Positions 8,868 through 17,004 of a stretch of 64,000 bases of DNA are shown one piece after another. The translations under genes and the position numbers were made by a program. The stretch is taken from NCBI GenBank assembly GCA_015548865.1, contig JADMXW010000002.1, forward strand, positions 260,795-324,794, written 5' to 3'. The notes under the pieces are model-generated. The model saw nothing but the letters and a program-made list of their open reading frames with translations. It did not search any database and was not told the origin of the DNA. Each line of letters opens with the position of its first letter. Positions within the stretch are counted from its first letter, which is position 1. This stretch comes from Serratia marcescens (lineage in GTDB: Bacteria; Pseudomonadota; Gammaproteobacteria; Enterobacterales; Enterobacteriaceae).

Positions 8868-10171
8868 GCTTTCGCCCCAGATGTCGCCGTTGCCGCAGAC
8901 AGAAATGCCAGTACGCGCTGCCAGCTATGCCGGTTAGCCCGAGCATTGGCAAGCGGTGTCCCGCCTCCATCAATCACTACTCCTGCGACCGGATGCACTT
9001 TGGCAATCTCCGTTGTCGGGAGGAACGGGAATCCGATGGCATGTCCGGCATGCTCGTTGCGCAGATGCTCGACGGGCCAAGGGTGCTGTTTATCCGCCAG
9101 AGTCGTGACGATGCGTTCACAATAATCCGATGATGGCCAGAATCCGTCATCAGTACCTGAAATCAACAGCACAGGGCCGGTAATGCGTTCTACCGGAATA
9201 CGTGCTGCAGCCAAACTCGCTGCATCACGCAGAACCGCGACAAACGCCGGAGCCTGACGAATAGGTGCACCGGGTTGTGGCGGGTGATCGAAGGCGTGCC
9301 AGTCTGTTTCAGGGTTACCCTGCCAAACATTACAAAGCGGTTGCCCACGCCAAGTCCAGGCAGTGGCATCCCGAGGTTCATCAGGGCGGCCTGCTCGCAG
9401 GGTGCCATGCACCACGGCACTGGGAACATAGCCAATTACCGCAGAGACGCGTTCGGGAAATATCGCGCCCAGCAGCAGAGCCAGTTCACCACCGCGAGAA
9501 TGCCCAGCCACGGCGATAAACCCATTTTTCGGCTGCAACGTCTCCACCGCCCAATCAAGCGCCTGCTGAAAATACTCCAGCGGTGTAGCAGAAATAAAAT
9601 CAGGCCTTCCCGGCGCGTTAAAATACGCCAGCGCCAGCCCGCTATACCCGTGAGCGGCGAACAGTGCAGCACGTTGCTCAGGCGTTCCTCCGCCAGAACC
9701 ATTAAGAACAATGACCAATGGATGAGGGCCAGCACCTTCTGGGGTAAACAGGGTTGCAGAAAGTCCATTGGCGCGAATTTCCTGACGCGTCACGCCCGGC
9801 GCCAGCAAACGTTGGATCAATGTCGTTTCAGCCATTGCGCCAGTGGCATCTTCCACACGTAATGTGACATGGTGGGCGTCAAGGCTATCGCTTAAGGCCG
9901 GATTAACCCGTTCAGACACCAGACGCAGCGACCAGACAGGCGCCATCGGTTCAGCATCGAGCCAGTCACCAGACAAGGGGATGGCGGTTTCCAGATCCAG
10001 CACGCCGTCATCTCCAACGTCAAAAACAGCATCACTGTGCCAGACACTGCCATCCGTATGGGTAAAATCGGCTATAAATCGCACCCGACCAGGGGCAAGT
10101 CCGTCAGCACGAATCTTGCGCGACACATCAATCAGGCCATCCGGCGTATCTATTCTTAACGTCGCGCTCAT
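8864..10171 (-). CDS. BAAT/acyl-CoA thioesterase-like alpha/beta hydrolase inside an ABC operon
   Basis: Protein of 435 aa with the two-part layout of the acyl-CoA thioester hydrolase / bile acid-CoA:amino acid N-acyltransferase family. An N-terminal Ig-like domain (about 1-125) precedes an alpha/beta hydrolase domain. The nucleophile elbow is GHSRGGE, so Ser rather than Cys. The likely acid is in LISGTDDGFWPS and the His in EHAGHAIGFPFLP. No signal peptide is seen. It overlaps its two operon neighbours by 4 nt each, so it is co-made with a sulfonate-type importer. It probably hydrolyses an imported ester, thioester or amide. The true substrate is unknown. Confidence 0.82.
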   Translation of the reverse strand: MSATLRIDTPDGLIDVSRKIRADGLAPGRVRFIADFTHTDGSVWHSDAVFDVGDDGVLDLETAIPLSGDWLDAEPMAPVWSLRLVSERVNPALSDSLDAHHVTLRVEDATGAMAETTLIQRLLAPGVTRQEIRANGLSATLFTPEGAGPHPLVIVLNGSGGGTPEQRAALFAAHGYSGLALAYFNAPGRPDFISATPLEYFQQALDWAVETLQPKNGFIAVAGHSRGGELALLLGAIFPERVSAVIGYVPSAVVHGTLRAGRPDEPRDATAWTWRGQPLCNVWQGNPETDWHAFDHPPQPGAPIRQAPAFVAVLRDAASLAAARIPVERITGPVLLISGTDDGFWPSSDYCERIVTTLADKQHPWPVEHLRNEHAGHAIGFPFLPTTEIAKVHPVAGVVIDGGGTPLANARANRHSWQRVLAFLSAATATSGAKA

Positions 10172-11232
10172 TTGGCTTCCTCCGCCCGGATTTTCAAGGC
10201 CGCCTTATCGAAGTCATCAAATGCCGTAATGAATGCGTTAGAAAAAATACGTTCTACTGGCACATCTGCACTTGGAAACTCCCCATTTTTTGCCATAGCG
10301 CTGATCGCAGCTTGGATTACCGGCAGATCGTACTCCCCCGGCGTACGGCGTGAGCCATCTTCCCGATACAACGTGCGTTGCAAACGGCGGGAGAGTAGCG
10401 TCTTCGCCTCCTCTAGCCCTTTGCCTTCTGCATCAGCAGGTTTGCTTTCGGGATATTGCCGCCAAAAGGCCCGCACGCAGAACTCAGGGTTCACCTCACA
10501 GACGTATTGTGCTTCGGTATAGGCAAGACCGAAGCGCCGAATCAGATCGGGATGTTCTTTAAAGGTATCCTCATGCGCGATAAACCCGTTGCCAGGGGTT
10601 TCCTGAAAGACATCGGGGTATGCAATACGGCGGATTTTTGTTCCGGTAAACTCAAAAATATCACCCCAACTGCTGTTATAGTTCAGCGCATCCACCTGCT
10701 TGCTGCGCAGTGCCTGAAAGCCAGAACCCAGCACACCAACAGCAACAAACTCAACGTTTTTACCCGGCTCAAGACCGGCTACCCGTAAAGCAGCACGGCT
10801 GTTTGGTATCGTGCCCCACGTCAGTGCGCCAACACCGATTTTTTTATCCTTCAAATCAGATAACGTTTTAATGGGAGAATCCGCCAGCACGGTATATTCC
10901 ATCGTCTGGGCGGGAGTGCCGTTATAAAAATAACGCAGTGGCAACGGATCTTTCCCGTTGAAATAACTTGAAATTACGGGTTCCGATACCGGATAACCAA
11001 AAGTAACCCGTTTACTGGCCACCTGCGGCAGCAATGCACCCGCACCTTGAAATACAATCAGTTTGACAGACAGATTCTGTTCTTTAAACAACCCCAGTTC
11101 CTGGGCTGCAGCATAAGGCGCTCCGTCATGGACCGCCGGCGGGATCGCTAATGCGATAGTGACTTCATCCAGCGCTTGCGCCTGGGAAACACCCACAAAT
11201 ATGAGAGATAACAATGACCACTTCAAACGCAT
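10168..11232 (-). CDS. periplasmic substrate-binding protein of nitrate/sulfonate/taurine ABC importer
   Basis: Binding protein of 354 aa with a signal peptide ending near VGVSQAQA. It carries the NMT1/SsuA-like fold marks VTIALAIPPAVHDGAPYAAA and LKDKKIGVGALTWGTIPN. The open frame begins with GTG at 11238, but ATG at 11232 stands 5 nt after AAGGGG and is preferred. It is the first gene of the minus-strand operon, and its stop overlaps the hydrolase start. The promoter lies in the 305-bp region shared with the divergent GntR gene. Confidence 0.9.
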   Translation of the reverse strand: MRLKWSLLSLIFVGVSQAQALDEVTIALAIPPAVHDGAPYAAAQELGLFKEQNLSVKLIVFQGAGALLPQVASKRVTFGYPVSEPVISSYFNGKDPLPLRYFYNGTPAQTMEYTVLADSPIKTLSDLKDKKIGVGALTWGTIPNSRAALRVAGLEPGKNVEFVAVGVLGSGFQALRSKQVDALNYNSSWGDIFEFTGTKIRRIAYPDVFQETPGNGFIAHEDTFKEHPDLIRRFGLAYTEAQYVCEVNPEFCVRAFWRQYPESKPADAEGKGLEEAKTLLSRRLQRTLYREDGSRRTPGEYDLPVIQAAISAMAKNGEFPSADVPVERIFSNAFITAFDDFDKAALKIRAEEAK

Positions 11233-11537
11233 ATACACCCCTTGCTCAATAGGTTTCCTATGCGGAAAGGTAAAACGGTGGCCAGTAAATCAGAACGAAT
11301 AACTTTATCTAATAATGTGCATATCTTGGATGAAGTGAGATGCCCACAGTGGGCCGCAAAAATAAAACGCTGAATATCTTTTATATATCCGCTGAGCACC
11401 TCAGTTAATGCAAATAATAACATTCCATTGCTGATTTAATTATTAGTTTAGTCCTCGGCACTGCGACAGAATGAGCCCATTAAGGTATTCAATGTGACGC
11501 AGTGAGATGCTCACAGAAGTGAACTGAGAGGACCAGA
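11233..11537. promoter_or_regulatory. divergent control region with two copies of GTGAGATGCYCACAG
   Basis: 305 bp between two divergent operons. A near-identical partly palindromic motif occurs twice: at 11335-11349 (GTGAGATGCCCACAG) and 11502-11516 (GTGAGATGCTCACAG). The second copy contains the perfect dyad GTGAG-ATG-CTCAC. One copy sits about 100 bp before the minus-strand operon and the other about 22 bp before the GntR start. They are the best candidates for the GntR operator. Confidence 0.6.
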
Positions 11538-12236
11538 GTGACCCTTTCCTTATCTTTAAGCGACCATGTCTATCACACGATTCGCCGCGATATTCTAACG
11601 TGCCGTCTATTACCAGGATCGCTGGTAACCGAGTCCGAAATGATGGAGCGCTACCCGTCAGGGAAAAGCACCATCAGGTTGGCGCTGACTCGCCTGAGCC
11701 AGGAAAAGCTGGTGATTTCACGCCCGCGCAAAGGTTACCGTATCGCCCCGGTGACCCTGCAAGACGTGGAAGAAATCTTCACCGTCCGTGCTGCGCTGGA
11801 ACCACTGGCCGCACGTCTGGCTGTCGGCAAAGTCGATATTGATCTACTCAAAACACTTGAAGCACAGTGCCGAGTTGAAGTTGCTGCACCGCTATCGACG
11901 CGGATTGACGTGTTTATGAACGCCAATAAACGATTTCATTTAACCATTGCCGAAGCCACGGGTAACAGCCATTTAATCCGCACCCTTTCAGGGTTAATGG
12001 ATGAAATGGCGCGACTAGTGGCATTAGGTTTTAACGTACAACGCGTTAAGCCAGAAATAAAACACGATCATAATGCCATGATTGATGCGTTTATTGCCGG
12101 TGATGTCAAACGGGTCGAATTTATCGCTCGCCGTCATATTGAAACATTCCAAGCCATGACATTGGAAAAAATCTACGCCACGTTAAGCAAAGAAGGCACG
12201 CTATTACCCGTATTGCCACGGGAGATATTTGAATGA
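11538..12236 (+). CDS. GntR-family regulator, FadR/FCD subfamily
   Basis: Regulator of 232 aa. The N-terminal winged helix (about 8-72) includes YHTIRRDILTCRLLPGSLV and ATP-free GntR marks such as KSTIRLALTRLSQEKLVISRPRKGYR. It is followed by an all-helical FCD ligand domain with the usual metal-binding His positions (NKRFHLTIAEATGNSHL and ARRHIETF). It is the first gene of a nine-gene operon, and its stop overlaps the ATPase start (ATGA). It likely senses an intermediate of this pathway and represses both divergent operons. Confidence 0.92.
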   Translation: MTLSLSLSDHVYHTIRRDILTCRLLPGSLVTESEMMERYPSGKSTIRLALTRLSQEKLVISRPRKGYRIAPVTLQDVEEIFTVRAALEPLAARLAVGKVDIDLLKTLEAQCRVEVAAPLSTRIDVFMNANKRFHLTIAEATGNSHLIRTLSGLMDEMARLVALGFNVQRVKPEIKHDHNAMIDAFIAGDVKRVEFIARRHIETFQAMTLEKIYATLSKEGTLLPVLPREIFE

Positions 12237-12991
12237 ATACATCCTTACTTTCCGCCCCAAAAGACAGTATTGAATTACGCGGCGTCAGTAAATCGTTTGC
12301 CAGCCAGAAGGTACTGGAAAAAATATCGCTGACGATTAAAGAAGGTGAAATTGTTGCGCTATTAGGCGCATCGGGTGGCGGTAAAAGCACGCTGTTAAAC
12401 CTCATATCGGGTCTATTACCTGCCGACAGTGGCGATATCGCCATTCAGGGGATCCCCGCCAGGCAGTTTCAGCACTGGCAACGCATTGCCTATCTGTTTC
12501 AGGAAGATCGCTTACTGCCGTGGCGAACCGTCGAACAGAACGTACATTTTGGCCTGGAAAACAGTGCACTCAACAAACAGGAACGTCGTCGACGCGTGGC
12601 TGACGCGCTAACGCTGGTTGGCCTTTCCGCTTTTGTTCGCCATTGGCCACATCAATTATCCGGAGGCATGCGCAGCCGCGTAGCACTGGCGCGCAGCCTG
12701 GTGGTTCAGCCGCAAATTCTGCTTATGGACGAACCTTTTTCACGCCTCGACCCCCAAACTCGCAGCGCCATGCATGAAGAATTGCTGCGTATCCAAGCGC
12801 TGACCGGTATGACGGTTGTGCTGGTAACGCATGATGTAGAAGAGGCAGTGGTACTGGCAGACCGCGTAATTATTCTAAAACCGCAGCCAGGACGCATCCA
12901 CCTTGAAGCCACGCTGCATCTTCCGCGCCCGCGTGTCGCCACCCACCCTGACGTGAACGAACAGATTCGACTACTGCGTCTTGAGGTATGA
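12233..12991 (+). CDS. ABC transporter ATPase, SsuB/TauB type (second importer)
   Basis: ATPase of 252 aa. Walker A is GASGGGKST (residues 45-53), the signature LSGGMRSRVALARSL and Walker B ILLMDEPF follow, and the switch His lies in LVTHDVEEA. FQEDRLLPWRTVEQNV is typical of the sulfonate/taurine group. Its start overlaps the gntR stop by 4 nt. Its stop lies 1 nt before the permease ATG. Confidence 0.93.
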   Translation: MNTSLLSAPKDSIELRGVSKSFASQKVLEKISLTIKEGEIVALLGASGGGKSTLLNLISGLLPADSGDIAIQGIPARQFQHWQRIAYLFQEDRLLPWRTVEQNVHFGLENSALNKQERRRRVADALTLVGLSAFVRHWPHQLSGGMRSRVALARSLVVQPQILLMDEPFSRLDPQTRSAMHEELLRIQALTGMTVVLVTHDVEEAVVLADRVIILKPQPGRIHLEATLHLPRPRVATHPDVNEQIRLLRLEV

Positions 12992-12992
12992 G

Positions 12993-13760
12993 ATGAAACT
13001 ATTTTCGCGCACCTTCAGTCTGCTCCTGCAACGACTGGTATTACTGGCAATATTCCTTTTCGCATGGTGGCAGGGGTCACTGCATCTTCCGACGTTTGTA
13101 TTACCCAGTCCTAGCAGCACCTGGCAGGCATTGCTTTCTCTGTGGCAGGGAGAAACGCTCCTGCACGACATCAAAGTGACATTCGGCCGCGTAGTCTCCG
13201 GCTTTGTGCTGGCAGCACTGGTAGGCACTGTCTTCGGCCTGGTACTGGGTGCCAGCCCGCGAGTGGCCCGCTTTTGTGAGCCGTTGTTAGCGGTGTTTAA
13301 CACAGTATCGTCTGCTATCTGGGCCATTTTCGCCATCATCTGGTTCGGCATTTCTGATGCCACCACCATTTTTGTGGTGTTTATGACGGCGATGCCGCTG
13401 ATCCTCACCAATGTCTGGCAAGGCGCGCAAAACGTCGAAGCGCAGTATGTCGAATTGGCGCATAGCTTCCGAATGAGCCGCTGGCAGACACTGCGCAAAA
13501 TTTATCTCCCCACCATTATGCCCTACTTCTTTTCAGGTGCTCGGCTGGCATTTGGTTTCGGCTGGCGCGTATCGCTGGTGGCAGAAACGCTGGGTTCATC
13601 GGATGGCATTGGGTACCGCCTGCGTCAGGCCGGCGATCTGGTGCAAACCAGCCAAGTATTCGCCTGGACGTTGTTACTCGTCTCACTGATGTTGCTGCTG
13701 GAAGGCGGGTTGCTGAAACCCTTGGAGCGGCACCTGTTTCGCTGGAAAAAACGCTCATAG
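12993..13760 (+). CDS. ABC transporter permease, SsuC/TauC type (second importer)
   Basis: Permease of 255 aa with about six membrane helices. The EAA loop is ELAHSFRMSRWQTLRKIYLPTIMPYFFSGARLAFGFGWRV. The frame opens at a TTG (12981), but ATG at 12993 immediately after the ATPase stop, with GAGG in front, is the better start. It belongs to the gntR operon and pairs with the ATPase before it and the binding protein after it. Confidence 0.92.
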   Translation: MKLFSRTFSLLLQRLVLLAIFLFAWWQGSLHLPTFVLPSPSSTWQALLSLWQGETLLHDIKVTFGRVVSGFVLAALVGTVFGLVLGASPRVARFCEPLLAVFNTVSSAIWAIFAIIWFGISDATTIFVVFMTAMPLILTNVWQGAQNVEAQYVELAHSFRMSRWQTLRKIYLPTIMPYFFSGARLAFGFGWRVSLVAETLGSSDGIGYRLRQAGDLVQTSQVFAWTLLLVSLMLLLEGGLLKPLERHLFRWKKRS

Positions 13761-13786
13761 CATTTCATTTAATCTGAGGTAATAAC

Positions 13787-14764
13787 ATGAAAAGACTGCT
13801 CGTTGTTTTCGCCCTGCTGGCAGGATTGCTGCCGCAACTGAGCTTTGCTAACGGCAAAGTGCGTATTGGTTACTGGACATCCGGCGTCAGCCTTGGCTAC
13901 GGTGCGGTGCTCGAAAGTCAGGATTTCCTGAAGAAACGTGGCGTCGATGCTGAGTTCGTTCACTTCCCTGATGTCAACGCCCCTTTGAAGGCTCTGGCTT
14001 CTGGTTCTATCGACCTGGCATTTGGTGCACCGGTTGCCGGTGTATTCAGCGTTGCCAGCGAAGGCGTGCCGGTGAAAATCATCGCGGCCACGCAACCTGC
14101 GGATGTGGCATTCGTGGTGCCTGCCGACTCACCGATCACATCGCTTTCCCAGCTAAAAGGTAAAAAAGTGGGCATGTCACCCGCCGGTTCTTCCGTCGCC
14201 GTGATTGGTACTACGTTGTTGCAGGAAAACGCCGGTATTGCGGCAAATGAATTTTCACTGGTCGGCGGAAATGAATCACGTTTGGCACAGTTCCTGGCGC
14301 AAAAGCAAGTGGATGCAGCAGCCTTACGGACCTTAACGGTAAAGCAATTACCGGATCTGAAATTGCGGGTTATCAGTACCTATGCGGATGAGTGGAAAAA
14401 ACTGACCCACAGCGATGCCCAGCCCTATATCGGCGTAGGTACCGTGCGCAATGAATTGCTTACCCAGCAGCCAGAAACCGTCGCAAAAGTGATCGCGGCA
14501 CTGCGCGACACGCTGGACTGGGGACGCGCTCACCCTGATGACGTCGTAAATATTCTTAAAGTGAAAGCCAGCCTGCCGGAAGACCAGGCGCGTGCCTACG
14601 TTAGCCTATGGGATCGCATGAACCAGATGTCCTTTGAAACGGCTGATATCGACACCCTGAAACGTGAACACGCGGTGCTGTTAAGCAGCGGTTCCATTAA
14701 AGGCGAGCTGAATAACGACTTGTTCGATCAGGGTCCTTATCTTGCTTCGAAAAAACTGAAATAA
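13787..14764 (+). CDS. periplasmic substrate-binding protein (second importer)
   Basis: Binding protein of 325 aa with signal peptide MKRLLVVFALLAGLLPQLSFA before NGKVRIGYW. The NMT1/ABC-aliphatic-sulfonate fold is shown by ALASGSIDLAFGAPVAGVFSVASEGVPVKII and LKGKKVGMSPAGSSVAVIG. It completes the second importer (ATPase, permease, binding protein in that order), 26 nt after the permease. The ligand is unknown. The enzymes that follow suggest a carboxylic acid or amide, possibly sulfonated. Confidence 0.92.
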   Translation: MKRLLVVFALLAGLLPQLSFANGKVRIGYWTSGVSLGYGAVLESQDFLKKRGVDAEFVHFPDVNAPLKALASGSIDLAFGAPVAGVFSVASEGVPVKIIAATQPADVAFVVPADSPITSLSQLKGKKVGMSPAGSSVAVIGTTLLQENAGIAANEFSLVGGNESRLAQFLAQKQVDAAALRTLTVKQLPDLKLRVISTYADEWKKLTHSDAQPYIGVGTVRNELLTQQPETVAKVIAALRDTLDWGRAHPDDVVNILKVKASLPEDQARAYVSLWDRMNQMSFETADIDTLKREHAVLLSSGSIKGELNNDLFDQGPYLASKKLK

Positions 14765-14777
14765 CGGAGAGATGTAC

Positions 14778-15812
14778 GTGAGTAACACACTTTTTTCGAG
14801 TAATACAATGAAAGCATTGGTATTACAGCAACATGGCGGGCTCGAGCAATTACAGATTGATAGCCAGAAAGCTCGACCGCAAGCCCAAGCTGGACATGTG
14901 GTGGTACGCGTAGGGGCATCCTCGTTCAATTATCACGATGTATTCACTGTACAGGGGATGCCGGGTATCAAAATCCCACTGCCGGTGGTGCCAGGACTCG
15001 ATTTAGCCGGCACCATCGACAGCATCGGTGAAGACGTGACGGGTTGGAACATTGGCGATCGGGTGCTGGTGAACCCATTAAAACCGGGCGTTGGTCTCAT
15101 GGGGGAAATGGCCGATGGTGGCATGGCGGAGTATGCGCTGGTCGATGCGCGTCAGCTTATCGCCTTGCCGGATGGCGTTACCTTTGAGCAGGCTGCCGCA
15201 CTGCCTGTGGCCTATGGCACTGCACATCGCATGTTAATCACCCACAACACCATCAACGCCGGGGACCGAGTATTGATCCTCGGGGCCAGCGGCGGTGTCG
15301 GCACCGCCTGTGTCGTTCTGGCAAAACACCTCGGCGCAGAAGTGATCGCTTGCGCGGGGAGTGATGAAAAAGCGACAGCTCTGCAGGCGCTTGGCGCTGA
15401 CCATGTTGTGAACTACCGCGAACAGGATTTCTCGCGCTGGGCCATTGAAAAATATGGAAAACCACAACGCCGCACCCACGAAGGTGGTGTCGATGTGGTG
15501 ATCAACTTCACCGGCGGAGACACCTGGCGCCCATCGCTGAAATGTCTGAAACGTGGCGGCACTCTGTTGGTATGTGGCGCCACCGCAGGCTATGACCCTC
15601 AGGAAGATCTGCGCTACGTCTGGAGTTTCGAGCTCAACATCAAAGGTTCCAACAGCTTCTATGAAGAAAATCTGACTGCGCTACTGGCGCTGGTCGCTGA
15701 AGGAAGCATTACCCCATTGATTGACCGTGTGCTATCGCTGGAACACGCGGTGGAAGGGTTGCGACTGATTCGTGACCGCGAAGTATTAGGCAAAGTGGTT
15801 GTTACCCCCTGA
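14778..15812 (+). CDS. zinc-free MDR-family NAD(P)H quinone/enone oxidoreductase
   Basis: Medium-chain reductase/dehydrogenase of about 344 aa. It has the GroES-like domain (PVVPGLDLAGTIDSIGEDVTGW, GDRVLVNP) and a Rossmann motif GASGGVGTACVVLAKHLGA near residue 170. The cysteine cluster of the structural zinc site of alcohol dehydrogenases is missing, so it is of the quinone oxidoreductase or enoyl reductase type. The frame has an ATG at 14772, but GTG at 14778 stands 6 nt after GGAGAG and is preferred; ATG at 14808 is a further option. It probably reduces an unsaturated intermediate of the operon's pathway. Confidence 0.88.
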   Translation: MSNTLFSSNTMKALVLQQHGGLEQLQIDSQKARPQAQAGHVVVRVGASSFNYHDVFTVQGMPGIKIPLPVVPGLDLAGTIDSIGEDVTGWNIGDRVLVNPLKPGVGLMGEMADGGMAEYALVDARQLIALPDGVTFEQAAALPVAYGTAHRMLITHNTINAGDRVLILGASGGVGTACVVLAKHLGAEVIACAGSDEKATALQALGADHVVNYREQDFSRWAIEKYGKPQRRTHEGGVDVVINFTGGDTWRPSLKCLKRGGTLLVCGATAGYDPQEDLRYVWSFELNIKGSNSFYEENLTALLALVAEGSITPLIDRVLSLEHAVEGLRLIRDREVLGKVVVTP

Positions 15813-15826
15813 TTCGGAAACAAAAC

Positions 15827-16237
15827 ATGAACGCACAGGATATCGAACAAAAATTACTGAAAGGCCCTTATCACCAATGGCTGGGCTTAAAAGTACAACA
15901 CGCTGGCGAGGGTGAAATAACCCTACAGGTACCTTTTCGCGATGAGTTTATCGTCAATCCTAACGGGGAATATATCCACGGAGGCATTCTCGCTACACTG
16001 GTTGACCTTGCTGCAGACTGGGCGCTGTTCTCCTGGACAGGCAAAGGCGTCCCCACCTTCAACCTGCATGTGGATTATCACCGACCTGCACGGGGTGACC
16101 TGACGGTAAAGGCGAAAGTGCTCAAACTCGGCAAACTGGCATCCTGCGCAGAGGCCTGGGTGTATGATGCAGAAGGTCGTTTGGTCGCCAGCGGTCGGGG
16201 TCTGTATGCGATGCCAACGGAACAGGGGGCAGTATGA
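15827..16237 (+). CDS. PaaI-family hotdog thioesterase
   Basis: Hotdog-fold protein of 136 aa. The motif NPNGEYIHGGILATLVDLAADWALF contains the HGG(I) catalytic region of PaaI-like acyl-CoA thioesterases. Next comes NLHVDYHRPARGDLTVKAKVLKLGK, the usual central strands. It lies between the MDR reductase and the VOC gene and overlaps the latter by 4 nt. It likely releases a free acid from the CoA ester made by the acyl-CoA ligase of the same operon. Confidence 0.9.
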   Translation: MNAQDIEQKLLKGPYHQWLGLKVQHAGEGEITLQVPFRDEFIVNPNGEYIHGGILATLVDLAADWALFSWTGKGVPTFNLHVDYHRPARGDLTVKAKVLKLGKLASCAEAWVYDAEGRLVASGRGLYAMPTEQGAV

Positions 16238-17004
16238 TCCTGAAACTGGATCATCTGGTGATAAACAGCCACTTCGCGCTGGATAATAGCGCGGAACTGT
16301 TCCGGGCACTGGGCTTCACCTTAACACCCAAGGGGTATCATAGCCTGGGGTCGATCAACCATCTGATCATGTTTTCCGACCACTATCTGGAGCTGATTGG
16401 GCTACCCGGCGAAGACAAACCGCTGCGCCAAGAACTGCTCGACAATCCTCCCGGTATTGACGGGTTGGTCTTTGCCAGCGACAGCGCTGAACAAACCAAA
16501 GCAACCCTGCATTCTGCCGGTTTTATTGTACAACCGGTGCAACACTTTTCTCGTGAAGTCATCTGTGGCGCAGCAAAAGGCGAGGCCCGGTTCAGCACAG
16601 TACGTCTGGCATCGGGGACGTTCAGTGCCGGCCGGGTGTACTTCTGCCAACATCACACCCCGGAATGGGTGTGGCACGATGCCTGGTTACAACCGGGCAA
16701 GATTCAGACATTCACCGTGGTGGCGCATGATGCTGCGGCAACCCGAGCACAGTACGCACAGTTAGGCGACACCGAATTGCTTAAGGTGATCAGCTACGAA
16801 GAATGGCAGGCAGAGTATGGCACCTTACTCCCTCTAACTAACGATCGCGAAAGCCGATTTGCAAGCATCCGGATTTCTGGCCGAGATACCCGTCCCCTCC
16901 TACAAAAAGCCCAACAGCTTAATTTGCCGCTGAAGCAACGGAATGGACATCTGCAAGTGGCAATTCCTGCCTTAACGCTGGTACTGGAGTTTGACCATGC
17001 CTGA
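16234..17004 (+). CDS. VOC-superfamily (glyoxalase-like domain) protein
   Basis: Protein of 256 aa starting LKLDHLVINS, the typical first strand and metal-ligand His of glyoxalase-like (VOC) domains. YLELIGLPGED supplies a second likely ligand (Glu). The length and the TPEWVWHDAWLQ segment resemble the single-chain glyoxalase-like domain family found near acyl-CoA enzymes. The reaction is unknown. Its start and stop overlap the neighbouring genes, so it is part of the same pathway. Confidence 0.82.
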   Translation: MILKLDHLVINSHFALDNSAELFRALGFTLTPKGYHSLGSINHLIMFSDHYLELIGLPGEDKPLRQELLDNPPGIDGLVFASDSAEQTKATLHSAGFIVQPVQHFSREVICGAAKGEARFSTVRLASGTFSAGRVYFCQHHTPEWVWHDAWLQPGKIQTFTVVAHDAAATRAQYAQLGDTELLKVISYEEWQAEYGTLLPLTNDRESRFASIRISGRDTRPLLQKAQQLNLPLKQRNGHLQVAIPALTLVLEFDHA

